Shown here: positions 1 through 11,229 of the stretch, one piece after another
Numbering within the stretch: position 1 is the stretch's first letter
Layout of the letters: the number at the start of each line of letters is the position of its first letter
NCBI GenBank assembly: GCA_034401795.1
Contig: JAVVLW010001330.1
Location: 35,001-99,000 of the forward strand
Direction of reading: 5' to 3'
Length of the DNA stretch: 64,000 nt
From: Chaetoderma sp. LZ-2023a
Lineage: Eukaryota; Mollusca; Caudofoveata; Chaetodermatida; Chaetodermatidae
The notes under the pieces: model-generated
Told to the model about the DNA's origin: nothing
Databases searched by the model: none
Seen by the model: only the letters and a program-made list of their open reading frames with translations
Translations under genes and position numbers: made by a program

Positions 1-40
1 GTTTACTGAAAACTGTCTAGGTGTTACGTGTCTGTAGTTG

Positions 41-355
41 AATGGACCCTTCCACTTTTAGCTATGCCCCGCCCATCTCTAGCTAAGCTCCACCCACACC
101 TCGCTCGTGTTGGGATCGATCGATCTTTGAACATCCTGACTGTCAATTTCCAGAGAACTGTACAGGTAAGCTGTTGAATATTTTGCCCAGTCAAATTAGA
201 TTCAAAGTATTCAACAGCATGTTTATTAAATAGTCGAGACATTCAATTCTTACAACGTGTCAGACTATTAAGAGTATAGAATCATTTATGACGTAATGAT
301 TATGACGTCATATGACGTCAGACGATATATGGATACTCTAGAAAGGTGAATTGCA
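41..355 (+). mobile_element. MITE-1 copy (non-autonomous inverted-repeat transposon)
   Basis: The left end reads AATGGACCCTTCCACTTTTA and the right end is its degenerate reverse complement (CTAGAAAGGTGAATT). The first arm holds the GCCCCGCCC and GCTCCACCCACA blocks shared by all copies. The central hairpin (CTGTTGAATATTTT... AAAGTATTCAACAG) has lost its loop. The right arm has two TGACGTCA palindromes at 303-310 and 313-320. There is no coding capacity. Orientation + is defined here as GCCCCGCCC arm first. Confidence 0.75.
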
Positions 356-356
356 C

Positions 357-735
357 ATCATCATCATCATCATTATCATCGCTGGAGCAATGTTATTGCT
401 GAATAAACAGCATCACTGAGGTAGAAATATCTGTCCATTATGGTTTCTCAGCAGTTCAGATGCTTGTATTTCGCAGCTGTTTTATTTACCGTGTATTATG
501 TGCGTATTTATTTGTGATTAATCGCGTTCTTACGTCTTATCTGAATCCATACAGCAGTGAGATTAGAGTTGAATGAATGGTGTATTCGGAGGAAGGCGAG
601 ACTCACTGGCGCATCTTTAATGCTGATTAACCGGAAGCTTAACATATCATTCAAGCCCTTTCAAAACCTGAAAAACAGCGGCTCATTTTCAAAGCAAATC
701 ATACAGGTAAAATAAGGCTGATGTATAAACAAACT
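357..735 (+). repeat. Left member of a long direct repeat pair
   Basis: An ATC/CAT-rich start leads into a stretch beginning TATTATGTGCGTATTTATTT that recurs at about 6448-6640 with scattered substitutions. The shared part includes the blocks CAGCAGTGAGATTAGAGTTG and GGAGGAAGGCGAGACTCACT. No ORF of note lies inside. The pair could be a segmental duplication or the ends of an unrecognised element. Confidence 0.7.
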
Positions 736-1257
736 TGATTGTAGGGTTATGTTGCCTTGGACAGCAACAACCTCCTCAAGCATGGATCCAGACCCTCGCA
801 CCATTCACCTGTGGGAATGTCAGGTCAAAATTATCTCACTGATCTCAGAGATAATTACATTAGCCCCCGCCCCACCCCACCACCACCTGAATGTGTGTAC
901 ATTCATCTCTGTCGCACGAGACTCTGTAATAGGTCATGTCACAGAAAAAGTCCACTTTTACAAATAGCCGCCACAATACCGAAGTTGCAGTATTAATTCA
1001 TAAATACACGTCTTGGTGTATATCAGTGGTTTTCATTTTATTTTACAACAATTATGTGCACTTGTATCCGCACATAACGCGCACAGCAAGTGTGTTGGGA
1101 TTTATTTCGTTTCATTGCATTGGGGTACACACTTTGAGCTTCTGGGGGTATACGGGTTGGATAGTTTTGTTTCGGGCACTCTGGTGTGAGTGTGCGCCTT
1201 TAATGCGAAAACAGCAGATTGTGAATAGTTTGTGGATTAGCTGAGCGTTTTGGATTG
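736..1257. other. Unassigned spacer
   Basis: Only short overlapping open frames are seen, with no domain signal and no consistent coding bias. A C/A-rich patch lies near 870-890. I see no gene. Confidence 0.5.
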
Positions 1258-2470
1258 TTAGCTCACCTGGCCTGAAAGGCCAAGTGAGCTTACGTCGTGG
1301 CGACCGTCCGTCGCGTGTCCGTCGTCCGACGTCCGTCGTCCGTCCGTCAACTTTTCCTTTAAACGACTTCTTCTCAAGAACTACTGGACCAATTTCAACT
1401 ATATTTGGCAGGACGCAACCTTAGGGCATAGGGATCCAGGTTTGTTCAAATGAAACTGATCAGCCAATTAGGCCGGCGGCCATCTTGGATTTTGGCCGAT
1501 TTTTAGAAACGTCTTTAAAAATCTTCTCCGAAACCGCTTGAGGGATTGAAGGAAACCTCATGAATCTAGGGCAAGGGCTCAATCACATTTGTTCAAGGTA
1601 ACTTAATTGGTCCAATAGTTCGGCGGCCATCATGGTTGGCCTAGTTTTAACGAAAATAACTTCTTCTCCAGAACAGCTGAAGGGATCCGGCCGAAATTTG
1701 GCAGATATGATTAGGTACTAAGGGCCAGTAGTTTGTTCAAGAGAAGTTGATCCGTCAAAAAACATGGCCGCCGTGGACTTTTTTATTTGATGGATTTTGA
1801 GGCCGAAATTGGTTTTATATAGGTTTTTGGGTATTCTGATCTCAAATTTGTAATTTTCGAAACCGTCGGATAAACGGTTTGGCGGCCATCTTGGATCATT
1901 TTCCCGCCAAAAGCTCCCATACTAAAGCAATGGGAAATTTAAAATGTCTTCTCGAGAACTACCAGGCCGATTTCAATTATATTTGGCAGGAATCATCCTT
2001 AGGGCATAAGGATTCAAGTTGTTCAAATGAACCCGATCGGCCAACTTGCCCAGCGGCCATTTTGGATTTTGGCTAATTTCAGGAAATGTCTTTAAAAATC
2101 TTCTCCGAAACCACTTGGGGAATCTTCATCTAGGCCAAGAGGTAAGCCAAGTTTGTTCAAGAGGACTTGATTGACCAAATGGTTCGGCGACCATCTTGGA
2201 TGACCTGGTTTTCACTAAAATGACTCCTCCAGAACCGCTGAAGGGATCAAGCCGAAAATTTGGCCATTAAAATTTGATCAAGGGAAGTTGATCCATCAAA
2301 AAAACATGGGCGCCGTGGGCCAATCAAAATGTAGTGTGTTTGGCGGTCATATTGCGCTTTCAAAAATGTCCACAAATTCATTTAAAAGACTGCTAACCCA
2401 CCCACCAACAATTTTGACAAAAATTGATGGTGCTCCAGGTGAGCGACACAGGCCCCTTGGGCCTCTTGTT
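1258..2470 (+). repeat. TTAGCTCACCTGG-ended interspersed repeat, copy 1
   Basis: It starts with a small hairpin (AGCTCACCTGGCC ... GGCCAAGTGAGCT) and a CCGTCCGTCG run, and ends with CCAGGTGAGCGACACAGGCC followed by TTGGGCCTCTTG. The start and end are inverted relative to each other. The interior is a diverged tandem: blocks near 1368-1900 and 1946-2290 share TTCTTCTCAAGAACT-like, ATATTTGGCAGGA and GCGGCCATCTTGGAT motifs. There is no intact ORF. I know this repeat type as common in molluscan genomes. It is probably non-autonomous. Confidence 0.75.
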
Positions 2471-2949
2471 TTCCCTACGACACGCAAGGCTGATGGCGTT
2501 AATGATACTAATAATGTTAATAAGTATGTATAGTAATAATAATGATTATAAAAAGGTGTTGCCTGTTCATAACTTGATGACGAAAATTTGTATATCGCCC
2601 CTTAGTCTGGGTGTAATACATTTATCAGTATCAGTATCAGTTTAGGTTTAGACTCTTTTGAGTGCCTAATATAATGATGTAATATGTAACACTTGTCCTT
2701 GGGAGCGAATATGTTCATAGTTAGATGTGCTGAAGCATACTACATTAAAATCGTTCCACGCAAATTTCGTCCAAGTGAGACATTGCGTTTAAAGAAGTTC
2801 TGGAAAATTTAAAGAAAATCCAAGATAGTAACTTGAAAAATTGCCCTATCCAAGTTCTGAATAGCCGTTTCTACCATAGTAGGATCCTTTCAGCCAAATT
2901 TGGTTAAAATTATCAACCAGGAGAAGAAATTATTGGTTTGATTGGCGTA
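2471..2949. other. Unassigned spacer
   Basis: Mostly AT-rich, with a short ATCAGT run at about 2624-2642. From about 2770 onward, phrases such as CAAATTTGGTTAAAATT resemble the interior of the TTAGCTCACC repeat, so part may be a decayed fragment of it. No gene is seen. Confidence 0.4.
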
Positions 2950-3190
2950 TATCGAGTCTCTGAATCCCGGTCCCATTCATGCCATATCTAGGCTGGTTTT
3001 ATTTCAATCTTTTATTGGTAACTTCCCCAACTTTTACACTGGTACTCATTTATATGCCTTTGTGAAGAGAGGCTAGGAGCGAAGGAGATTGCCCATGTTT
3101 CCAACGATGGTGATGGTGTGCATGGCTCAAGCTCGAACCGGGTTCTCCGCTTAAGTAGTTCTGCGTGTGAGCCACTACACCAGGCAGTTT
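2950..3190 (-). mobile_element. tRNA-derived SINE
   Basis: Read on the minus strand from 3187, the head GCCTGGTGTAGTGGCTCACA matches a tRNA A box (consensus TRGYNNAGTGG). About 35 bases later, AACCCGGTTCGAGC matches the B box (GGTTCGANNCC). This internal RNA polymerase III promoter is followed by a body unrelated to tRNA, including CAATAAAAGATTGAAATAAA. The upstream cloverleaf is too degenerate for a working tRNA. The downstream boundary is approximate. Confidence 0.65.
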
Positions 3191-3579
3191 ATGAGGAGAT
3201 ATGTCTACATTTTAAAGGATTTCCAGACGTTTTTCAAAGAATCCAAGATGAGCTTAAATGGTAACAAAAACATTGTCCAATAAATATTCTCATTAGAAGT
3301 GTTGAGGTCTAGTATTGTATGATCATTCCACCAACGTTCCCTTGAAATTGGGCCATTGATTAAGGAGGGGTAGCATTTACAATGCTTTCTGGAACATGTT
3401 GGAAAATCCATGATAGCCACTAAAAATCGAATGATCAAAATTCTGCATAGAAGTCCTAGAGCCTACTGCCGTAAGATCCTTGCAAACTTTATGAAGATCC
3501 AGCCAGCGGTTTTAAAAGAAGATACATATTAAAGGATTTCTGAAAATGTTTGAGATTTCCAAGATGGCCGCCGAGACGC
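3191..3579. repeat. Decayed fragment resembling the TTAGCTCACC repeat interior
   Basis: Short phrases such as GATTTCCAAGATGGCCGCC and ATCCAAGATGAGCTTAAATG match the recurrent phrase set of the 1258-2470 repeat in either orientation. No terminal hairpin is present and the boundaries are uncertain. Confidence 0.4.
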
Positions 3580-5930
3580 CTACTTCATAGACACACATTT
3601 ATCACATGCTGCCAAAGTGTCATCTCAGTTCATAAACAGACACTTATCATGTGCTGTCAGAGTGTCATCTCACTTCACAGACACACACTTATAACATGCT
3701 GTCAGGGTGTCATCTCACTTCACAGACACATACTTATCAGGTGCTGTCAGAGTGGCATCTCAGTTCATAGACACACACCTATAACATGCTGCCAAAGTGT
3801 CATCTCAGTTCATAGACAGACACTTATCATGTGCTGTCAGAGTGTCATCCCAGTTCGTAGACAGACACTTATCATGTGCTGTCAGAGTGTCATCTCACTA
3901 CACAGACACACACTTATAACATACTGTCAGAGTGTCATCTCACTTCACAGACACACATTTATAACATGCTGTCAGAGTGTCATCTCACTTCATAGACACA
4001 CACTTATCAGGTGCTGTCAGAGTGGCATCTCAGTTCATAGACACACACCTATAACATGCTGCCAAAGTGTCATCTCAGTTCATAGACAGACACTTATCAT
4101 GTGCTGTCAGAGTGTCATCCCAGTTCGTAGACAGACACTTATCATGTGCTGTCAGAGTGTCATCTCACTACACAGACACACACTTATAACATACTGTCAG
4201 AGTGTCATCTCACTTCACAGACACACATTTATAACATGCTGTCAGAGTGTCATCTCACTTCATAGACACACACTTATCAGGTACTGTCAGAGTGTCATCT
4301 TACTTCACAGACACACACTTATCACGTGCTGTCAGAGTGTCATCTCACTTCATAGACACACACTTATCATGTACTGTCAGAGTGTCATCTCAGTTCATAG
4401 ACAGACACTCATCATGTGCTGTCAGAGTGTCATCTCACTTCATAGACACACACTTATTACATGCTGTCAGAGTGTCTTCTCACTGCATAGACACACACTT
4501 ATCATGTGCTGTCAGAGTGTCATCTCACTTCACAGACACACACTTATAACATGCTGTCAGGGTGTCATCTCACTTCACAGACACATACTTATCAGGTGCT
4601 GTCAGAGTGGCATCTCAGTTCATAGACACACACCTATAACATGCTGCCAAAGTGTCATCTCAGTTCATAGACAGACACTTATCATGTGCTGTCAGAGTGT
4701 CATCCCAGTTCGTAGACAGACACTTATCATGTGCTGTCAGAGTGTCATCTCACTACACAGACACACACTTATAACATACTGTCAGAGTGTCATCTCACTT
4801 CACAGACACACATTTATAACATGCTGTCAGAGTGTCATCTCACTTCATAGACACACACTTATCAGGTGCTGTCAGAGTGGCATCTCAGTTCATAGACACA
4901 CACCTATAACCTGCTGCCAAAGTGTCATCTCAGTTCATAGACAGACACTTATCATGTGCTGTCAGAGTGTCATCCCAGTTCGTAGACAGACACTTATCAT
5001 GTGCTGTCAGAGTGTCATCTCACTACACAGACACACACTTATAACATACTGTCAGAGTGTCATCTCACTTCACAGACACACATTTATAACATGCTGTCAG
5101 AGTGTCATCTCACTTCATAGACACACACTTATCAGGTGCTGTCAGAGTGTCATCTTACTTCACAGACACACACTTATCACGTGCTGTCAGAGTGTCATCT
5201 CACTTCATAGACACACACTTATCATGTACTGTCAGAGTGTCATCTCAGTTCATAGACAGACACTCATCATGTGCTGTCAGAGTGTCATCTCACTTCATAG
5301 ACACACACTTATCACATGCTGTCAGAGTGTCTTCTCACTGCATAGACACACACTTATCATGTGCTGTCAGAGTGTCATCTCACTTCACAGACACACACTT
5401 ATAACATGCTGTCAGAGTGTCATCTCACTTCATAGACACACACTTATCAGGTGCTGTCAGAGTGTCATCTCACTTCACAGACACACATTTATCACGTGCT
5501 GTCAGAGTGTCATCTCACTTCACAGACACACATTTATAACATGCTGTCAGAGTGTCGTCTACCTTCATTGACACACACTTATCGCATGCTGTCAGAGTGT
5601 CCTCTCACTTCATAGATACACATACTTATCACGTGCTGTCAGAGTGTCATCTCAATTCATAGACACACACTTATCACATGCTGTCAGAGTGTCGTCTCAC
5701 TTCATAGACACACACTTATCACATGCTGTCAGAGTGTCATCTCACTTCATAGACACACACTTATTACATGCTGTCAGAGTGTCATCTCCCTTCATAGACA
5801 CACACTTATCACGTGCTGTCAGAGTGTCATCTCACTTCATAGACACACACTTATCACGTGCTGTCAGAGTGTCATCTCACTTCATAGACACACACTTATC
5901 ACGTGCTCTTAGAGTGCCACTTCATAGGCA
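3580..5930 (+). repeat. 45-bp satellite array with higher-order repeats
   Basis: About 52 tandem 45-bp units with the theme CTGTCAGAGTGTCATCTCAC then TTCATAGACACACACTTATC. The marker AGTGGCATCT recurs at 3751, 4021, 4606 and 4876. Thus a 270-bp (6-unit) block is duplicated, and that duplication is itself repeated 855 bp (19 units) away. Because 45 is a multiple of three and two frames lack stops, a 673-codon open frame runs through it. That frame has no ATG start and encodes only a monotonous 15-residue Cys/His/Ser repeat, so I treat it as non-coding satellite. Confidence 0.9.
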
Positions 5931-6014
5931 TATACGTATGCGTGTTGTCGCAGCGGCAACATGTCGCCAATTCTTTCCACGAAATCATATAGAGAAATAG
6001 AACCTATAAATCTT

Positions 6015-6029
6015 CAACAACAACAACAA

Positions 6030-6112
<83 letters not shown>

Positions 6113-6126
6113 GCAGCAGCAGCAGC

Positions 6127-6158
<32 letters not shown>
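6015..6158 (+). repeat. Layered trinucleotide tract CAA-CAG-CGG-CAG-CAA
   Basis: In order, approximately: 6 CAA, 15 CAG, 10 CGG (6078-6107), 6 CAG and 11 CAA. The G+C-richest, CpG-containing unit is at the centre and the poorest units are at both edges. Frames through it give polyglutamine, polyarginine, polyalanine and polycysteine on the two strands, but no flanking coding sequence supports translation. Confidence 0.95.
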
Positions 6159-6159
<1 letters not shown>

Positions 6160-6179
6160 CATCGTGGGCAGGCGCAGAG

Positions 6180-6415
6180 ACACCACCACCCACCAGCACA
6201 AGTACAACCATTAACACAACCACCGCCTCAACCACCACTATCACCACCACCGGCACCGCTGCAGATGGCATCGCCACCTCTGTCATCGCCATGCTTATCG
6301 CTGTTGTCGCCGTAGTCGTCGTCTTGATCGCCGCCATTGTTGTCATCATAGTCATCCGTGTCATCATAATCGTCGTCGTCGTCGTCGTCATCGTCGTTGT
6401 CATCATCATCAACAG
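6180..6415 (+). repeat. Degenerate CAC/ATC trinucleotide-rich tract
   Basis: Imperfect CAC repeats followed by GTC and ATC repeats continue from the layered tract up to the second direct-repeat copy. The first direct-repeat copy also begins with an ATC run (357-378), so this low-complexity region belongs to the duplicated context. Confidence 0.7.
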
Positions 6416-6720
6416 CATCGCTGGAGTAGTAGCAGCTGCTCTATTCTCCGTATATTATGTGCGTATTTATTTGTGATTAAACGCGTTCTTACGTCTTATC
6501 TGAATCCATACAGCAGTGAGATTAGAGTTGAATGAATGGAGTATTCGGAGGAAGGCGAGACTCACTGGCGCATCTTTAACGCTAATTTACTGGACGCTTA
6601 ATATATCATTCAAACGCTTTCAAAACCTGAAAGCCAATACTTTCCACTAAATCCTATGGAGCATTTTCAAAACAATCATGCAGGGAAAATGAGGCCCTAT
6701 GTATGCCTTTGACAACAACA
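6400..6720 (+). repeat. Right member of the long direct repeat pair
   Basis: It matches 357-735 from an ATC-rich start and ATCGCTGGAG through TATTATGTGCGTATTTATTT and GGAGGAAGGCGAGACTCACT to TTTCAAAACCTGAA. Differences are scattered substitutions, so the duplication is not recent. Confidence 0.7.
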
Positions 6721-8350
6721 ACTTCCAGTCCAATTTGTCTATAAATATTTCAATAATCTGCGACGTAATACATCTATGGACCGTGTCATGCGCAATAAGG
6801 AGCTTGTTACATGGACTGTTAGTAAGTGTACCTGTGTCTGCGTGCGTGCGTGCGTAGTCTGCATGTGCGTGTATACGTACGTGCAATGCGTGCACCCCAC
6901 CCCCTACCCCGTGCTAAATCGTGTTATTGTGAGAACTTTGAAGATATTAAATCTCTTTCGGTACAATACAATCACAACACTCTGACAGGACGTGGTCCAT
7001 GTTGCAGTGCTGGCACCGTCACTCATGTTGCGTCTATATGTCTTACATTGGAACTCATTTTGTTTCATCATTCCCAATCAAGTTATTCTAGTCAGCATAA
7101 ATTGTTTAATCATAAAATCAATACCTATTAAGCAATAACTAAGTAACTGCAAATTTGCAATGTCGGGTCATTAAGGAAGAGTATTAAGGCCTCTTGTTAT
7201 ATAACCATTGGACATGTCTGCTGCTGATCCGATAAAACGTCTAGGTGCGGTCGCAGTTCAAAGATTCATAGTTAAAATTCCTATAGGTTTACATTTGGAA
7301 TGGAAAAGCTGATTTCTCAAAAACTGATATCGTTGACCACTAAAAGGTGACCTTTGACATAGAAGGATAGAAGAAGGTGTTTTCTAGCATGCTCTCTGAA
7401 GCTGTATGATGGAGGGAGGTTACTTATGCCAAACATGAAAATTGATAATTTTGACCCGCGAATGACATTGACCCCAAGGGATATATTAAGATTTTCAGGG
7501 GAAATCATTCAGATGTCTCAATGTTCTAGAATCTGATCAGGTTTGAAGAGGGTCAAACATTGTTCACATAGCATAAAATTTGATAAAAAAAAAATTAGTT
7601 TTCACGGTTTGGCATCCTGAGTTCATTTCTGCAGAAAAACGAAAACCTTTTTTCAGTGTTTTTCATTCTGTGTTTATTTATGCTAAAAGGGATAACTGGT
7701 ATTTTTTACCAAAATGTGCGACCTGGTGGCCATTTTGAAAAGAAACATCAGAAAAAATCCACCACTCGATGTAGTCGCAATTCAAATTCTTGAAAGTCCC
7801 CATTCATTCCCTATGGTAAAATTTTCCATGCAATGGGGGTCAGAGCTCAAATGTTACTGTCATCTTTTATATCAGCATACATCTTCAGGACCCGCAGGGT
7901 AACATTCTACCCCAGTATGGTAGTGATCCGATCAAAACTCTAGGTGTAGTCACACCTCAAAGATATATACTGAAAAACCCATAAATTTCCTATGTGACGT
8001 TTTTGCCGACAGAAAAGTGGGTAGCTCAGAAACCTTTGGGCAGATCCAAAATAAAAGGACAAGCGCACGATTCCAGAGTGTGTGATAACCATAGAAATCT
8101 AATAAGCGTCCAAGCCCATACCGTCACTATGGAACGCGTTGTCCTGGCAGCCGGTGACGTGCATGTTCGCGGACCATGTTCGCATGGGCTAACGCAGGCG
8201 ATCAGCAACATATAATTATAACCTCCAAAAGTGAGTAAATTCTCTTTTGGAAATTCGATAGAAATCGAACAGACCCAAATGTATATAATTCAATCAGAAA
8301 TAAACTTGTATGGCTATATTAATCCGACACTTTATTCGTCTACGTTATCG
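6721..8350. other. Spacer with a dispersed low-copy motif
   Basis: No gene is recognised. A GTGC/GTGCGT-rich patch lies at 6838-6885. Three related blocks occur near 7229, 7765 and 7922, sharing phrases like GATCCGATAAAACGTCTAGG, TGTAGTCGCAATTCAAA and a CCTATAGG/CCCTATGG end. They probably belong to an old interspersed repeat. Confidence 0.4.
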
Positions 8351-8765
8351 AATGGACCTTTCCAGAGTATCCATCCATTATCTGACCTCGTATGACGTCA
8401 TAATCGGCTCAGCGCATGTATGATGACGTCACAATAATTAGGTCACAAAGGGTTCCATATAGACCGTCACCAAACCTCAAAGAGTCCGACACGTTGTATA
8501 AATTGTATGTTTTTGTAATTCTTTGCTATTTAATAAACATACTGTTGAATATTTTGAAACTAATTTGACTGGGCGCTGTTGCTGCCTTAGGCAGCAACAA
8601 CATCCAGTCAAATTAGTTTCAAAATATTCAACAGCTTGCCTGTGTAGTTTTTTGGAAATTGATTGTCAGCGTGTTCAAAGATCGATCAATCCCAACACGA
8701 GCGAGGTGTGGGTGGAGTTTAGCTAGAGATGGGCGGGGCATAGCAGAAACCGGAAAGGTCCATTA
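8351..8765 (-). mobile_element. MITE-1 copy
   Basis: A well-preserved full-length copy. The ends are AATGGACCTTTCCAG and GGAAAGGTCCATT. It has TGACGTCA at 8393-8400 and 8424-8431, and a near-perfect central hairpin at about 8542-8635 with a GCTGTTGCTGCC / GGCAGCAACA loop. The GGGCGGGGC arm is last. Confidence 0.9.
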
Positions 8766-9508
8766 GTAACAAAAACATATTAGTTTGGAGACTATGATAA
8801 ACTGAACTGAAATTCAGCATTTGATATGGTCATGGGCATTCTACGCTTATTAGATTTCTGTGGTTATAACGCACAGCTTGTCAGTAAAATGGAGCATGGG
8901 CAAGTACGCCTCGATGATTCAATAGCTTCTAATTCATTCAATAAATCATTACCAATTAAGGTTTCTGAACTCTTAATCCTTTGATGGTGTGGGGCGGGGG
9001 TGCTCTGTGTCTGTGATAAAATTAATTAATTAGGTTACTGGCGTGATTTGTCCACGCTGAGAAGGAAACATTGACCATTGGGGGCTGAGAGGTCAGAGTA
9101 GGTATGTGAACTAGTGAGGTCGAGTGAGAGGTCAAAGTAAGCGTGTGTAGGGGCCTACTCATAAGCTCGGGGTGAGACCATGAGAGGGAAATGTCAATGT
9201 GCTGATAGGGATAGCTTACTAAATAATAATTTATTACAAGAACGTCATTCTTTGATGTACGTTTGCTCACCTTTGCCCTTTTTGATCGCTCCATTATCAG
9301 ACATATATCTCGGAGATCCGTTCTATTCCATGTTATCATATTCTGCCATAATGGTATTGGCTTAGCCCGTGAGACTCGGCGCGGGCCGACTACCGTCTAA
9401 TGAAGCAATCCCGGGTCGTGATAAATGCATGGCAACTGGTTGTTTCACGTTAACCATTCTACGACTACAGACTACAATCGCCTAAATTCTTTATCGCGTA
9501 GGGAATAT
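8766..9508. other. Unassigned spacer
   Basis: No coding or structural RNA signal. A G-rich patch (GGGGCGGGGG) lies near 8991-9000, and the segment 9060-9180 contains several GAGGTCA/GGTCAAAG half-sites. Confidence 0.4.
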
Positions 9509-9660
9509 TCTGTTAAATATGTGTTAGCTAATTCGACAGGGAACTGTTGCCGCCTATAGCAGCAACAGTGTCTAGTCAAATTAGTTCCAAAATATTCAAC
9601 AGCTTTCCTGTCTATCTGTCTTGAAATTGAGATGCTGACATTCCCCCCGAGTTAAAGGGT
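9509..9660 (-). mobile_element. Degenerate MITE-1 core hairpin
   Basis: The central inverted repeat survives (CTAATTCGACAGGGAACTGT ... TCAAATTAGTTCC) with the GCAGCAACAG loop and the post-core phrase ATTCAACAGCTTTCCTGT. The outer arms and terminal repeats are not recognisable. Confidence 0.65.
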
Positions 9661-11019
9661 TACATGGATGCTCTGTGGAATCAACTCTATCGTTAACCTC
9701 ACTTCACTGGCTATATGTATGGCGATGGTTATACATACGATAACACACGTAGACAAATCAGTTATTGGAATTAACATAACTAGAAGCCATTGTTTGATTT
9801 AATTGTAAATTGTTAAGGATTTTTTTTATAAATTAATTAATTAAGGATGGTAATATAGCGTTACGGTACCTCGATATATTCCGGCGAGACAGCATGATAC
9901 GTTTAAGTAATCGCCATAGATGTTAGCCTACCTTAGTTTACAGTTAATAGGTACAAATAATCTGCCAGATTCCAGCAAACCATTAGTCATGCTTTCACTG
10001 TTCCGGCACATCGTTCCGGAGTTTACATAAACATTGCGAGCACATGCGCATTCCCGGATCCAGAAATCCTGGAACGCGGACAGAACAATTAACGTATCTG
10101 CCTCTCGGTTGCACAGCATGTCTGATTCTGCGCACGTGGTTGTTCTTAATCACTTTATACCCGAGGTCAATGTAACCAGCTACTTGTCGCTTGCAAGTAG
10201 GAAATATACTCGTTTAAGTTTGGTAAAGAGAGAGTAAAACACGGATTTTACAACGAGCGTGTTGAAAAGCGTGTGGATAATTCTACACCATTATAAGAAG
10301 GTAATCGTAATTGCTAATTGTGTATTCAATTCGTTAATGACCCAATCATTCTGGATATAATGTAGGCGAGATGTTCCTTAGCGCTAAAGATTAATCTTGC
10401 AGAGAACGTGAGTGGTAGACAATCGAGGTTAAGCTATATGGACACACTAATCGGATACTGCACAACGTGTGTGTCCTCTTTGATTGGTTTCTGTTGTGAA
10501 AATCTATTTCTTGCAACCGCATATATTGACCACTCATGTGTAGGCGAATTGGAGTATTGATTTACTTCTAAAGTTAAATGTACCACATATACTGCGAATT
10601 GTTAGAGATTTTTTGTATATCCCCCACTCCAAGTTTTCCGAATGACTGCAGGCTTTTTCAGATTCTTTAAATCAAGAATATGATTCGAATCAGAGATCCA
10701 TGAGATGTTTATGGACGGGTTACAAATTCAGGTCTCTTGTCTTTCACGCGTTAAGATTTGAACCGAAGTGAATACGTAGTATTTTTGGAATATATTTTGG
10801 ATACGGAAATATTTTCCCAGATTATTTAGCCAAATTTCTGTCCCTCTGAGTGTAAGAAATGGGCAGGACATCAAATTTTTTTTTTAACGATGCTCATTTC
10901 TATAAAATTGGGGTAGGCCTACAGTTACCCAAATTGGGGAACCTTTCCGCGATTTGCCACCGCTGAAAAAATCCTAGGATCACCACTGCAGCTGCAGATA
11001 GAACATACACACGACACTC
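9661..11019. other. Unassigned spacer
   Basis: AT-rich with homopolymer runs. Short open frames on both strands have no domain or compositional support. Nothing further could be identified. Confidence 0.4.
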
Positions 11020-11215
11020 GTAGGTGTGGTGGTGATGGCTGATGTGGTGGTGGTGATGGCTGATGTGATGGTGGTGATGGCTGATGTGGTGGTGGTGGTG
11101 GATGAGTAGGAGGAGGATGAGGATGAGGTGGTGGTGGTAGTGGTGGTGGGGTGGTGGTGGTGGTGGTGGTTGTGGTGGTGGTGGTTGTGGTGGACGTGGT
11201 GGTGGTCTTTAGAGG
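11020..11215 (+). repeat. GGT/GAT trinucleotide microsatellite
   Basis: Imperfect TGG/GGT repeats with a short nested 21-24-bp sub-repeat (GTGGTGGTGATGGCTGATGT) at 11030-11100. Open frames in it are low-complexity proline, threonine or histidine runs. Confidence 0.85.
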
Positions 11216-11229
11216 TACTCTCATGGTCC

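Noticed and set aside
3118-3187. A functional tRNA gene
   Set aside because: The A and B boxes are present, but acceptor and anticodon stems do not pair convincingly and a SINE body follows.
3550-5571. 673-codon open frame through the 45-bp satellite
   Set aside because: It has no ATG start, is purely periodic (15-residue unit), is also open in a second frame, and has no flanking exon signals; it is a consequence of the 45-base period.
3580-5930. CRISPR-like array of repeats
   Set aside because: Units are contiguous with no unique spacers, and the sequence is clearly animal nuclear DNA.
5961-6476. Polyglutamine/polyarginine ORF and antisense polyalanine or polycysteine ORFs
   Set aside because: The open frames exist only because the tract is trinucleotide; there is no non-repetitive coding sequence on either side.
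357-6720. LTR retrotransposon bracketed by the direct repeats
   Set aside because: No reverse transcriptase, protease or integrase motifs lie between them, and the repeat ends are not TG...CA.
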